DNA from: Mya arenaria
Taxonomy: Eukaryota; Mollusca; Bivalvia; Myida; Myidae
Assembly: GCF_026914265.1 (NCBI RefSeq)
Contig: NC_069122.1
Location: 40,658,625 to 40,722,624, forward strand
Direction: 5' to 3'
Length of the DNA: 64,000 nucleotides
A program made the translations under genes and the position numbers. How positions within the stretch are numbered: position 1 is the first letter of the stretch; each line of letters opens with the position of its first letter. The notes under the pieces are model-generated. The model ran no database searches, had not been told where the DNA came from, and worked only from the letters and a program-made list of their open reading frames with translations. Shown piece by piece: positions 44,801-54,999 of this stretch.

Positions 44801-47054
44801 AGGCACGAAACTTATACAACAAGTTGATGAAAGTCATACCCTAAAGCAGATACCTTATAGTCCATGGACTCTGTGGCTTAAAATGCAAACAAAGGGGGAA
44901 ATGCACAGAAATTATTTTTGAACATTTGTATTGTTTAATATATACTGTGTTTGTAAAAATGTTTAGCAAACTCTAACGGTGCAAAAAAGGTTATTTTTGG
45001 GTAACATGTTGTAAACAAAGCGTTAATTTCAGGAATTGGTTTGTATCAAATTTGGATTTAGCAATCAAAAATCCAGACTAACTTTAATAATAAGATATGA
45101 CACAGCATCATATATTGTTAATTGTGATTTTCGAGGCAAATGTAAAATGATGTTAACAAAAGTATGAATTTCTTGGATTTGTCTATATCACAATTAGATT
45201 TAGCAATATAAATACCAGAATAACTGTATTTAATAGATAGGTTACAGCACCATACCACCCATAATGTGTTGACACATCATATATAGTGATATTTGGGGTA
45301 AAATATTAAAAATGTAAACAAAGCTATGAATTTCTGGACTTTGTCCCTAACAGAATTATATTTAGCAATAAAAGTATCAGAATAACTCTGTTAAATACTT
45401 ATTATACAGCACCATAACATACCTTATATATTGACACATCATCTATTGTGATATGTGAGTTTGCGGTTAAATGTTGAAATAAACAACAACAAATTATGGT
45501 GGGAATTTCAGGAGTTTGCTAATAACTTGAGGAAATTCAGGTTACAAATGCTTAAATAACTATATTTTACAAATAGTAAACTGTTCTTCAACAAACTTTA
45601 TTTTCCACGAAAAGTAGCTCATGTCATTTCTGCTAATAAGTCATTTTTGTGACAATAATTTTTTTTCAGTTTTTTTTATCTAGGTTTAGGCAAATATCAG
45701 ACATTCGCAAAAATATTTCTGTTTTTATTTTTTTTGTAATATTCCATTTTTTGCTATGTTTTACCACCCCCCCCCCCCTTCCATATTTTAGGTATGTTCT
45801 ACTATAATATAATAACTATTTACTAGTTTTCTTGCAATATTTGGTTAAATCATTGGAAAATTCAAGAAATGCCCACTTTCATCTAATTATTCAAACATTT
45901 TAGCTCTTAAATCACATTTGACACAATACGTTTAAGTTTATATACTTTATGTTTATAATACTATAGTATAATATCCATCAAAATTCAATTAATCTGGTAA
46001 TTGACAAAGTGATTGGAAAATTCCAGCAACTTCGATTTTCATTTATTTGTCCAAATATTTTACCCAAAAGATCACATTTCATGAAATAACGTAGTTTCTA
46101 TACTTAAGTTATGTTTTACAGTAATTGTAGTATCACTTTTACTTAATTTTTCAAACATTTTACCAAAATAATCACATTTCTGATATGTCACTTATCAACC
46201 AAAATTATTTTTGTGCATTTTTCGCTCGTTTACTTATCCTGGACTTTTTTAAAAATGGTTAAAAATCAACCCTAGACTAGAGCTTTTTATGAAGCTTGAC
46301 ATCTTCATCTTATGTATTTATAAAGAGCCAAAATCATATATACATACACATATAAATAGTTAGCACTCAAGTTTAAATACCCTTAGGATATTCAAATGCA
46401 GAACAAATATAGATAGCGACACCTGTAACATTTATGAATGAATGTTCATCAATGCCTTATACCAGAGGTTAGGAATATGTTAGCAAAAAATCCAATGGCT
46501 TCAAAACTTGCAAAAAACACCTAGAACAATTTCCTATTTCCAGCTTTAATGTTTGTTTATTTTCTGAGAAAATTAAAACATTCAAACATGTTTTTGTTTT
46601 TTTCTTCAAAAAGCATTATAACAGACTTGAAGAGAAAATTATAAGTAAGAAATGGTATGTTATCATTATTTTTTAAATTCTGAGTGATGAAAAGAAAGAA
46701 AGTTTATTGTAATCCTAGTTTTAAGCATTCACTTTAAACGAATTGTAAAATGCTTATACTCACCAAGTTTCTTTTTTTGTAGATTATCGACTTCTTCTTT
46801 ACGCAACAGCCTAGCAAGTCTCTCTGTCTGATCCTCAAGTGCTCGTTTACCCTCTGTTACTGAGTGTTCAATGTGTTCTTTGGCCCGTGTTCTCTCTTCT
46901 TTAACAACAGTCTCAAGCGTCCTTTTACCTTCTGTAACAGAGTGTTCAATGTATTCTGCGCCCTGTCTTTTCTCTTCTTTTACATGTATCTCAAGTGTTC
47001 TTTGAGCATCTGTCACAGATTGTTCAATGTGTTTTGTGGCCTGTCTTCTCTCTT
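28629..47054 (-). CDS. NLR-type gene: coiled coil, NACHT, LRR-like repeats (partial model)
   Basis: Three main exons on the minus strand fit by phase: 47054-46764 (coiled coil), 43885-41820 (NACHT) and 29737-28629 (repeat exon). The first junction gives ...KKKL-E-LKAQLIEYYKK; the second is phase 0 to 0. A possible further 5' exon is 48715-48675. The protein would be an intracellular NOD-like receptor: NACHT ATPase, winged helix and leucine-rich-like C terminus, sensing danger or infection signals. Start and final exon are not found. The first two exons belong together with good confidence. Joining the third, across a 12-kb intron full of repeats, rests on strand, phase and the LRR-like character of both sides. 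Confidence 0.55.
29738..31130. other. Inferred NLR intron, no feature recognised
   Basis: AT-rich. No exon with supported borders and no clear repeat. Confidence 0.4.
31131..31318. repeat. Recent 93-bp tandem duplication
   Basis: AGTTTCTTGTAACCACGC at 31131 and 31224 starts two nearly identical copies ending CAGACCTTAACTTAG. The only clear difference is in a CTTTTT run. Confidence 0.92.
32204..32720. repeat. Compound (GAT)n / (GCT)n / (GAC)n / (GGT)n microsatellite
   Basis: About 515 bp of trinucleotides: long GATGAT runs, a (GCT)15-type block at 32372-32418, (GAC) and (GGT) blocks, then GAT again. Poly-Met/Asp, poly-Ser and poly-Ile frames on both strands are artefacts. Confidence 0.97.
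32770..33680. repeat. Degenerate interspersed repeat
   Basis: TGACCTTGACCCTAAGGGCT, TCCTATATACCAAGTTCGGT and CACAATATGTCAAACC recur with changes 180-240 bp later (33070-33170). It ends near GCCGACGCCGGGGCGAGTAG. This resembles a common bivalve dispersed repeat, from memory; ends are not defined. Confidence 0.45.
33681..35766. other. Inferred NLR intron, no feature recognised
   Basis: AT-rich sequence with only short frames of no family character. Confidence 0.4.
35767..35881. repeat. (AAT)n microsatellite
   Basis: Long AATAAT tract, directly adjoining the 22-bp minisatellite. The 22-bp unit itself contains AATGATAA. Confidence 0.95.
35882..36707. repeat. 22-bp minisatellite, left part
   Basis: About 37 units of CAGTACGGTAATGATAACAC plus GT or GA. 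It continues at 37388-37680; the two parts were one array before an hAT insertion. Confidence 0.95.
36708..37387. mobile_element. Non-autonomous hAT element
   Basis: A 680-bp insertion beginning TAGTGTTGGGAATCGG and ending GATCATTGGCACAACACTA. It is flanked by an exact 8-bp duplication CACGTCAG (36700-36707 and 37388-37395). An 8-bp duplication and TAGTGTTG ends are hAT hallmarks. There is no transposase frame inside. The subterminal sequence is rich in TCGATTATCGA-like palindromes. Confidence 0.9.
37388..37680. repeat. 22-bp minisatellite, right part
   Basis: Same unit as 35882-36707. It becomes more degenerate rightward and ends in an ACGGACGG-type tract. Confidence 0.92.
38420..38497. repeat. 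Near-perfect palindrome
   Basis: CTTGCAAAACTCCGCCTACA, then GGTCACGAAAGGTCG, then the reverse complement back to TAGGCGGAGTTTTGCAAG, with almost no loop. One arm has ACATAGG where the other implies ACAAAGG. It could be a foldback element or abutting TIRs. Confidence 0.9.
38776..38917. mobile_element. Foldback (TIR) element with internal hairpin
   Basis: The left end ATTGATTCTTATTGTCTGTG and following GTATGAACGCTCGGC are mirrored by GCCGAGCGTTCATACT and AATCAGAATCAAT on the right: about 45-bp arms with a few mismatches. The centre holds AACCGC-GATA-GCGGTT. Confidence 0.8.
38918..41696. other. Inferred NLR intron, mostly nothing recognised
   Basis: AT-rich with a G/A homopolymer run at 39667-39690 and two copies of a dispersed motif (39071, 39957). 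Frames at 39172-39456 and 40251-40655 have no family character. A small minisatellite within it is listed separately. Confidence 0.4.
40687..40815. repeat. Degenerate minisatellite of about 22 bp
   Basis: Five to six units of CCACAACTTAGTAACTTGAGG with substitutions. Confidence 0.8.
41820..43885 (-). CDS. NACHT exon of NLR-type gene
   Basis: TTTTTCAG acceptor and CCG/GTAAGT donor; phase 1 in, 0 out. It is open for 688 codons beginning LKAQLIEYYKKSS. Counting from the first Met (43838), Walker A GEPGTGKT is at 57-64, Walker B CLLLLDGLDEW at 142-152 and the sensor ALITTRP at 168-174. The winged-helix hallmark FLHKTFQEFLAA is at 349-360. After about 450 come Leu-rich segments (LKLCLENERKSNLKSMRI, LDLNICTNLKYV, LRGLKILVLRNVGL, LEYLEELTLKEL), consistent with LRRs. 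All ATPase residues are present, so the domain is probably active. Past the donor the frame continues to 41697 but loses character, which supports the splice. Confidence 0.92.
43886..46763. other. NLR intron with degenerate tandem repeats
   Basis: Intron between coiled-coil and NACHT exons. From about 45000 to 45560 a diverged unit of roughly 150 bp recurs about four times (GAATTTCTTGGATTTGTC, ATTTAGCAAT, ACCAGAATAACT, ACAGCACCATA in order). A second unit of about 170 bp recurs from 45840 to 46200 (TGGAAAATTC, TTCAAACATTTTA, ATCACATTT). Confidence 0.6.
46764..47054 (-). CDS. Coiled-coil exon of NLR-type gene
   Basis: Donor AAACTTG/GTGAGT at 46763, phase 1. The frame encodes three 26-residue (78-bp) repeats: VKEERRQATKHIEQSVTDAQ, VKEEKRQGAEYIEHSVTEGK, VKEERTRAKEHIEHSVTEGK, each followed by RTLE or RALE, then QTERLARLLRKEEVDNLQKK. 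The Glu/Lys/Leu pattern is a charged coiled coil. The 5' border is uncertain: an AG at 47055 fits phase 1 from an exon ending ...CTTG, but the frame is open to about 47125. The phase-1 end joins the NACHT exon exactly. Confidence 0.75.
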
Positions 47055-47125
47055 CTTTAACACCACTTTCCGCGAGAAAGAAAGTACATTGAAAATGTTC
47101 ATTTGATTCAATTGACTTTATCTTT

Positions 47126-48025
47126 TATAAATATGTTGCAATACATAAAATATGTTATTTGTTATAATTGTTTACCCATGTTGAATTTTATTGGCAAATT
47201 TATAAGAGATTTAAATATTAAGAAAACTCCGCCGCTAAAGAGCATATGATTATGACATACTTTTTTTAAATCTTTCGAACATGAGTTTTTGAGTGAATAA
47301 GCGAATGTTTTGAAAATGCATCTTTTACTTTGATTTTATAGATTGTTATTACGAAATAAAGTATGGCGAATCAAACGAAGTGTTAAAGCCAAGCTATTGA
47401 TGGCTGAAACCTTCAATAAATGTTGATATGTGCTAAAATATAGTCTTTGAAGTCCAAAATTTTGAAATGCGTTACTAACCCGATTCAACAAAAGGCTGTT
47501 GCACAATCAGTTGATTGACATAATCACATGATAAATCAATAACTTCCATTAAGGTTAAAATATTCAAACCTTAGTATGAGTCCCTGTGGGCGAGTTGATA
47601 AGCGATCCGTTTTTATTCTATGTGTTATCTGCACCCCCATGTGCTTGCTCTCAACTTGAACAAGATTAATTTTTAATACTTTACTGTAAAATGCAATTGA
47701 AGTATAAAGAAAATCAACCTGTTACTATTATTTCTGCAATTTCAGTACCAAGGAGTAAAATAAATATACATGTAAGTGTTTTCAGATGCATTACGAGGAA
47801 AAATAGTTTGGTGCCAAAACATGAGAGAGTCTCTTTAAACGGAAAAGTTTTGGCAGTCAGATGGTGATAAATATAATGCATAACATCATCGCTCTGGAGT
47901 ACGAGAACGTTGTATACAGAGTATGTTTTTATTGAACATGCGTCTGTTTATTTTGAAGCCATAAAAGGTTTAAACTGTTTAAAGGAACTATAACATTATG
48001 AAACAACAAATCTGATTACAGATAT
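47126..48025. other. NLR 5' intron, nothing recognised
   Basis: AT-rich. It holds one copy of the dispersed motif with CTCTGGAGTACGAGAA near 47894. Confidence 0.4.
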
Positions 48026-48636
48026 CAGTGGCAGATCCAGGAATTGACTTAAGAAGGGGTACGTGAAACTCATGGGCTTAATCTTTCCACATCCGCCTCT
48101 CCCTCAGAACAGAAATTGAATGGCTTAAAATGTTGGACCGGGGTGGGGGTTAGACTCCCCTAATTTATAGTCCGAAATAGTGCATTTTTATCTTAATATT
48201 GTATTTTTTCCCGATACTGACTGAGAACGTATTATAAACGGACGATTCAAAGGGGTGGGGGACGGCGCGCGCGCTGGGACCGATCACGTTAACAGACACA
48301 TTCCTGTGCAGACGAAACTTTTATTGTTTTTACAAGCACAGAACTTGTATTTAGAATTTACAGTTTCTATATAATTCAACTGAAAGTTCTATTTAACCAT
48401 AATATATCAAATATTAAGTCACCATTCACTAGCGGATTGAGAAGGGGGCGCAATCGTCTTTAAAATCGTCCAAGTTTACTTTTTGTGTCAATATATGAGA
48501 AGAAAATAAATACGCACATAATGCATCATTCCGACTACAAATTGTTAAAAATTTCTTGATTGAGTAACCCTCAATCCTCCTGCAAACGCCCCTTAGTAAC
48601 GCCCCCTTCTAACGACAATTCCTGGATCCGCCCCTG
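48026..48636. mobile_element. TIR element, CAG...CTG ends
   Basis: The left end CAGTGGCAGATCCAGGAATT is mirrored by AATTCCTGGATCCGCCCCTG on the right, with GAAGGGG continuing inside both arms. Length is about 611 bp. A related truncated copy is at 61566-61812. I see no target-site duplication here. Ends of this type are known in animal non-autonomous DNA transposons (probably hAT-like). Confidence 0.75.
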
Positions 48637-48674
48637 GCCATTATATTTTTTTGTTTATCAAACGGTACACATAC

Positions 48675-48715
48675 CAAGTGACTGAAGCTGAATTTCATTT
48701 AATGAATGAGATGGT
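48675..48715 (-). CDS. Possible small upstream exon of NLR-type gene
   Basis: TTTTACAG acceptor and CTTG/GTATGT donor bound 41 nt encoding HSLNEIQLQSL; the phase-1 end matches the candidate start of the coiled-coil exon at 47054. Short size makes this tentative. Confidence 0.3.
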
Positions 48716-49201
48716 CTGTAAAAGATTTCCGATGAATATCCTATGAAATTTGCAGTCCTCCCGTTTCGACCGGTCATTGTTTGTGGATTTATTACACACA
48801 ATTATATAAAAAATACTATTACAAAGTTGTCTCTTAAGGTTACGGGAGCCTTCACTGTCAAAAGTAAAATATATAATTTGTCCCCCTAATGCCATAAAAT
48901 ATGGATGGTCCCCTTAATGCCTCAAAAATAATATAATATATACACTGGTCTCCATAAACCCTCCGACATATATACCTGTCCCCTTAAAACCTGCAACATA
49001 CTTACAAAATTATTAAGGAGACCGCAAATTACGTATTATTTTGTTAATTAATTTAAGAAGCCTAAATCTTGTACACATAATAAATGATCATTTCAATACT
49101 AAATTATCAACAAAAAAGCAAAATAAAGTATAAAACAAAAAATATACAAATTGTCTCCTTAATGCCGTAAAATACATACGGTCTCCTTAATGCCCTAAGT
49201 A

Positions 49202-49214
49202 GATATATATATAT

Positions 49215-49272
<58 letters not shown>
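49202..49272. repeat. (TA)n microsatellite
   Basis: About 70 bp of TA with one interruption, 190 bp upstream of the dispanin start. Confidence 0.95.
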
Positions 49273-49275
<3 letters not shown>

Positions 49276-49465
49276 CAACTAATCGAATAAGAGTTGAGAT
49301 TGTCATTGACTTGTTTAATGTATGCGCATGGACACCGATAATGCATGCAGTGGAGCCTGACTCATCAGATCAGCATGTGTAAATAGTGCACTACGTCACA
49401 GGTTTGTGTGTGTTGTTGATCGATAGTTATTGTTAGCATTTGACAGACACTATCAAACACGGAAA

Positions 49466-49478
49466 ATGTCGGAGAAAG
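49466..49478 (+). CDS. Dispanin exon 1 (start codon)
   Basis: ATG TCG GAG AAA G then GTACGT. Only 13 coding bases; phase 1 joins the next exon as Gly. The GGAAAATG context is good and a TA repeat lies upstream. Confidence 0.8.
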
Positions 49479-52400
49479 GTACGTACACTGCCATTTCTAA
49501 AATATTTAATACACACTTTGATAAAATCGTTTGTTGAACATGTAATGTGAAAACATGTTAGTTATAAGATAAAACTTTCTGTCTCGGTCAGTTCTAGTAT
49601 TTGTTAATTGAAGTAGTTTCCTTCACCTGTCCATCCTGTGAGTACAGTAACGTTAACTAGTACACTAGAATGATTCTCGGCACACCAGCGAATTCATATT
49701 TAAACCTATATGATATCATTTTAAGGGTTTGTTATTGGTGTCAGGTTCATCTCAAATCTGTTTAAACGTCACTTATAGAAACAAATTTGTTTATTTTTGG
49801 TTTCGTCATCTTTGTGTTTATTTTTATATCGAATATATTTATATTTCAATTCACTCAAATACATGTACAGAATGTTGCAAATTAATGAAGTACTAACACT
49901 TATATACCTAAATATGTGCCAGACAGGTGTCTGCATTAAGAAAGTTCTGGCTTCCACAACTTTACTGTAATGAAGGTATTTATATTTTGATGTTTACATA
50001 CACATAAACACGTCCCAAAATGGTTATTTATACAGTAATGTGTATGATGTTCAAAGTTCATTGCTGCATTTAAAGAATCATATGTATAATCATCTGATTT
50101 TAGGATGCCCGGCTAAGCCATATTATTTTGGAATCATGAATATGTGAAATATAGATGAATACTTGGCCTTGTACCAAAGTAAACATTAAAAGGAATTGTC
50201 ATTGAAATATTGGACAAAAGGTGGGTTCACTTCCGTGTTAGTGTTGGTTGATATATAAAACAAAACACAAACTATATTAAACTTATCTATTCTTTTCAGT
50301 GATTTATTTTACCTATTATAAGCAAGCCGTACTAGTTACCCTAGGCCTTTTTAAAAATAACAACATCATACGAGGTCACCATGCATCCACATTATGCATC
50401 AGTATTGCCATTCGTTTGTTGACATCAAAATGACGCTTAATCAGTGTGTGTATACTACGTGATCAATCACGTCGTATATCGTACGTCGGAAGGCAACATT
50501 CTGCTTAAAATGAAGACTTAAATCAAATATAACTTTTATTTGACTACCGGTCATTTCAAATGAAGCAAAGGGCAGTCTATGCCGCTTAAAGAGCCCTGCC
50601 TTCGTTTTGGTTAGATGTTTAATTTCATCAAACACTTCGACAAACCTGTTTCCCGTGAAACTAATGATTTGACAGTGCTACGTCAGACGGCCGTATTGTG
50701 AATAGGTTTGTCGATGTGTTTTAAGAAAGTCATCATTCGGAGCAAAATATTGCCTTCCGACGTAGCATTTATGACGCAATTTATCACGGTGGTATACACA
50801 CACTATTAATTGTATATCAGATACCTAACAGCTGCTGTTACGCTGAAACAACATTCTGACCTAAATGACCCCACCCCACCTCTCGACCGGAAGGATATGG
50901 GGCTGGAATGTCCTCAAATGCTGAAAAGCTAAAAATCTACGTATGTTTATGAGTTGCAGCTTGGACAAATAAATACTCTATAATATATTATCATCATAGG
51001 AGAAGATAACAAGTCATAAATCACAAAGACACAAGCTTGTATGACGCAGGGTCACATTTTGGGGCGGTTGACCACTCATGGGACATACTTGTTTAACAAC
51101 TTATCATGATTCCACGACAATGTTTCCACATAATAGCGAAGCAAAATATCCTCCAGGGTTATATAATCCTAGAGGATCTATACACCGATAACAAGCTAGG
51201 AACATAACCTTTCATATGCCATAGCGAGCTTAGATATAAATCGACAATAATGGATCGCATACACTGCCGGTGAAGGTTTATACACATTCGTGTGTTCTTA
51301 CGAAAATCCAAATAACTTGATTATTTTGCAATTTGTACACCGATATTCAAATAAGGGAAATTTAATTCTACATCATATAAAAGTCGTTCTTGTACACCAG
51401 TGCGATGATGCTATGCTTACATTATCAAACCTCTGATGAATGAGAATGATGAAAGTTGATAATAATGCACCAGTCAATTGTTACCACGCCCCCCCCCAGG
51501 TCCGGGGAATAGCGGGGACTTTCGGTCCAACCAATCCCAGGTAAAATCCTCGTCCTCCAGGGACAAACTGCTGGACCCCCCCCCCCCCGCCATATGCCCC
51601 AACAACACGGGGACATCCTAGGTAAGGCCCATTTGCCGCTATTTTCAGCGCAAAAACATAACCACCGCATCCGGCACTTCGGGGCCACCTGCGAGCCAAT
51701 TCACTCCTATATCCCCGCTATACCCGCGGACCTGTGTGTGGGGGGCATGGTTACAATTGAACGGTGCATAACAAAGCACTGTTCGGCTGTGAAGCGGCGA
51801 GTAAATGAAATGCGACAATACTAGACAGCAGCCACTTCCGGTGCAGGCTTTGTAAAAAGAAAATTATATCGAGAATTTTCAAATTATCTTCACAAAACTA
51901 AAAACGTTTGTTTTTTTAAATCCTTTTTAACTATTTATATGATGAGTTCAAAGGAAATTGTTTAAGAGACTGCATGCAAAATCACAATTGAAATATGTTA
52001 GAAGATTACACTTTCCAAAACACACCTTAGAGAATAATCTCAAAGGCCTGAGTAGGCCTTCCCTTTCGTTTTCAATCAATAACTTTTGAACGAGATCGGA
52101 TACGTCTGCACATGGTCATGGTATATATATGACCCACATTGATTAGAACTATGCTAAGCGCTTCTGACAGGCAACTCTTCCTGTTTTAAAAGTATAAAAT
52201 GTTTTTCCGTCTTCATAAAAGCCCATCGGAGATTATATAACATTTTTGTCATTTCGACGGTAAATAAATCCTGTTTTTTTTCCTTTATTCATGCAGGGAA
52301 CCCTCAGCTATACCCGGACGGTGATTACAAACAGCCTGACCAAGCCCCGCCAGGCTACACACAGGGACCCCCAGCCCCGGGTTACGGCCCACCACCCCCG

Positions 52401-53708
52401 GGTTATCCCCAGCCCGGTGGTTACGGCTACCCCGCCGCCCCACCCCCGGGCTACGGATATGGGGCCGCTCCTCCTATACAGGTGGTCAGCAGAGATGCTG
52501 CGGCCCATGTGTTGGTAAGCGGAGAAATTTTATACATCGAGTTTTCTTGGTTACAGCTGTTGTGCCTGTTTATATTGCTCTTTTACACTCGAATAATTTA
52601 CCAGATAGTGTATGTGTAATTTTAGGTCTATTAGAATTTTATCGACTGGACACATTCAATTACTGGGCTCGTCGCTGTAGTCTTCATTTTATTATTAGAA
52701 GGCCAAAACGTCTGGTTTCAACATTTAATCTACTGAAAAAGCAGATTAGCCCTTTTTTATAACTTATTGTGTATGTACGGGTGTAGAGTCCCTTTCAAAA
52801 TGCTGTATTCCATCATTTCAGGTCCCACAGACAACGGGGCCGCCTCCCACGGACTACTCGACCCAGGCCTGGATCGCATGTCTCTGTTGCTTTTGGCCAA
52901 CGGGCCTACTAGCCATCATGAAGGCGAACGAGGTACGTATTAGTGACCTTAGTGTAACGTATATGGTCCTTGGTGTAACATACATGGACCTAGTGTTATG
53001 TATATGGACCTTGGTGTAACATACATGGACCTAGTGTAATGTATAAAAAATTATGGACCTTGGTGTAACGTTTATGAACCTTTGTGCACTGTATAAAGAC
53101 CTATGTGAAACGTTTATAGATCTATGTGTAACATGTTTAGACCTTGGTGTTACCTATATGGACCTTGGATGTATAAGCACGTCTGTGAAAATAATAACAA
53201 CCAAGGTGTTGTTTTGTGGAATAAGGTGAAGCTTATAATGGACTTACATGTATGTTGTACGAACACTAGTCTGGTACATGCAGACTTTGTTTCACTGTGA
53301 TGTAAATTATATAAACATGGGTGTAAAGAACATAATTATGTAGTTTTTATGGACAACGGTTCGCTTCCATGACCTTTATGCTCATGGACAGCACCATACT
53401 GGAAGCTGACTTGTTCCCTGTGTCATAACGAAACTTGGCCTTTGTTCAGTTGCATTTGTATAGAAATATAATACAAAGGCTATACTTGTGAATGTTCTTA
53501 TTTTTCTTATTATTTCTCGCTGTTTCAGTCCCGGAACGCGAGGGCGCGTGGAGATATGGTTGGGGCACAGATGGCGTCGGACAGCGCCCGGACGTTTGTG
53601 AGGATCAGCTGGGCGGCCGGGATCCTCAGCATCATTGCCTCCGTCGTCTTTATTGGAGTCTACGTGGGTATTGTCCTGCCTAGCATTATGAACAATCATT
53701 ACGACTAG
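49466..53708 (+). CDS. Dispanin / CD225 (IFITM-like) transmembrane protein, complete
   Basis: Four exons: 49466-49478, 52297-52514, 52822-52932, 53529-53708, all GT/AG and phase-consistent, giving 173 aa. It starts MSEK, then a Pro/Gly/Tyr-rich cytosolic stretch (residues 5-75, PPGY-type repeats). The CD225 domain follows: TM1 about 93-110 (ACLCCFWPTGLLAIM), the loop SRNARARGDMVGAQMASDSA, and TM2 about 140-166. CxCC by TM1 suits palmitoylation. CD225 proteins sit in plasma or endosomal membranes; vertebrate IFITMs restrict membrane fusion, while PRRT/SynDIG-type relatives have other roles. The Pro-rich tail is closer to the latter. The function of this protein is not known. AATAAA at 55219 and 55227 could end a long 3' UTR. 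Confidence 0.92.
50442..50804. mobile_element. TIR element of about 360 bp
   Basis: The left end AGTGTGTGTATACTACGTGA with CGTACGTCGGAAGGCAA is mirrored on the right by TTGCCTTCCGACGTAGC and GGTATACACACACT: arms of about 62 bp with scattered differences. Outside both ends lies a TTAAT-like sequence. Confidence 0.78.
51466..51771. mobile_element. GC-rich TIR element, copy 1
   Basis: Ends ATGCACCAGTCAATTGTTAC and GTTACAATTGAACGGTGCAT, with CCAGGTCCGGGG and GGACCTG further in. Long C runs at 51488 and 51577. Related to 56975-57180. Confidence 0.78.
52297..52514 (+). CDS. Dispanin exon 2 (Pro/Gly/Tyr-rich)
   Basis: ATGCAG acceptor, TTG/GTAAGC donor, phase 1 to 0. It encodes NPQLYPDGDYKQPDQAPPGY, then PPPPGYPQPGGYGYPA and QVVSRDAAAHVL. 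GC-rich against an AT-rich background. Confidence 0.92.
52822..52932 (+). CDS. Dispanin exon 3 (first membrane segment)
   Basis: TTTCAG acceptor, GAG/GTACGT donor, phase 0 to 0. It encodes DYSTQAWIACLCCFWPTG and LLAIMKANE. Confidence 0.93.
52938..53170. repeat. Degenerate repeat of about 30 bp in dispanin intron 3
   Basis: Seven to eight imperfect units of ATGGACCTTGGTGTAACATAC. Confidence 0.75.
53529..53708 (+). CDS. Dispanin exon 4 (CD225 loop, second membrane segment, stop)
   Basis: TGTTTCAG acceptor, 60 codons ending TAG. It encodes SRNARARGDMVGAQMASDSA, then RISWAAGILSIIASVVFIG and the C-terminal MNNHYD. The GD-x-x-GAQ-x-x-S-x-x-A pattern is the CD225 signature. Confidence 0.94.
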   Translation, partial: SRNARARGDMVGAQMASDSARTFVRISWAAGILSIIASVVFIGVYVGIVLPSIMNNHYD

Positions 53709-54282
53709 ACAAGCGAGGGGATGGTGGATAGATGGAAGAGGGGGGTGGGGCGACGATATATGAAATGTGGCACATAGGTTTGGGACCAGAAGTGGCCCTT
53801 TTATTACACATTTAAGTTGATTTTGTCTTAACTGTGCGGGCCATAACGTACATACATCCTTTCCAATTAAATGGCTTATTTATGCTATTAGTTGTGTTAT
53901 CAACCATCAGATTGTGATAAATTCCACTACTTATTGGACATATTTATTAACCAATAATCATTTGATGAATGTGTCATTATCCGCATTAAAGGAAGTGCAT
54001 TTTAGAGGGTGTATGTTAGTTAGTTTAATGATAGTTTACTTTTAAGTTCTAGTCGTTTTTAGGCACACGACAGCGCATATATTATTTAAGTTCCGGTTGC
54101 GATGATAAAAATATCATGTGTTTTTCGGTGATTCAGATGAGTCAGGCCTAGATAAAAAGATGAAGGCCTTATCTCAACTTATTTTAAGTTTAAAAAAAGA
54201 CAGGCTATAATGTTTTACTCTTTTAATATCAATAATAATAATAACAGAAGAACAATTTCAACATTAAAACATTTATTATGAC

Positions 54283-54998
54283 AGTGGACCAAATGTTCGG
54301 AACTTGTTAAAGTCATCGTTGCTTGTTAAAGTTAACAATGCCTTTAAAGTCATCGTTGCTTGTTAAAGTTAACAATGCCTTTAAAGTCATCGTTGCTTGT
54401 TAAAGTTAACAATGCCTTTAAAGTCATCGTTGCTTGTTAAAGTTAACAATGCCTTTAAAGTCATCGTTGCTTGTTAAAGTTAACAATGCCTTTAAAGTCA
54501 TCGTTGCTAGTTAAAGTTAACAATGCCTTTAAAGTCATCGTTGCTAGTTAAAGTTAACAATGCCTTTAAAGTCATCGTTGCTAGTTAAAGTTAACAATGC
54601 CTTTAAAGTCATCGTTGCTTGTTAAAGTTAACAATGCCTTTAAAGTCATCGTTGCTAGTTAAAGTTAACAATGCCTTTAAAGTCATCGTTGTTGACTTTT
54701 AAGTCTTCACTGCTCTGGAAGATGAGTGGATACACTTTTGATCTGCTGTATTTCTAACAAGATGTTAGAATACTGTTTCAGCTGTACTTGTTTCTATTTA
54801 GATATGTAAGCACATGAACAACTAATTCACGTTTTAAAGTTATACATGATGCCTTTTATCGCGTTGTTAACTTTATTTCATGTTAAAAGTTATAGACGAT
54901 TTCGTTTTTCACATTGTTAACTTTATTTCACGCTGAATAGTTATAGGCCATGTTGTTTATCATGTTGTTAACTTAAACAATGTTCTGAACATTCGTCC
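54283..54998 (-). mobile_element. GTTAAC-rich TIR element, copy 3, with internal array
   Basis: The left part GGAACTTGTTAAAGT and right part ACTTAAACAATGTTCTGAAC are inverted. The core TTTTGATCTGCTGTATTTCT is the exact complement of copy 1 (8640-8880). A 37-bp subterminal unit is amplified inside. It may lie in the dispanin 3' UTR. Confidence 0.65.
54300..54700. repeat. 37-bp tandem array inside TIR element
   Basis: About 11 units of AGTCATCGTTGCTTGTTAAA plus GTTAACAATGCCTTTAA, nearly identical; GCTTG and GCTAG alleles differ. Confidence 0.96.
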
Positions 54999-54999
54999 G

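Larger units (their letters stand above)
49479..52296. other. Dispanin intron 1 with inserted elements
   Basis: A 2.8-kb intron holding two TIR elements (listed separately) and one inverted copy of a dispersed motif (51391). No other exon seen. Confidence 0.6.
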
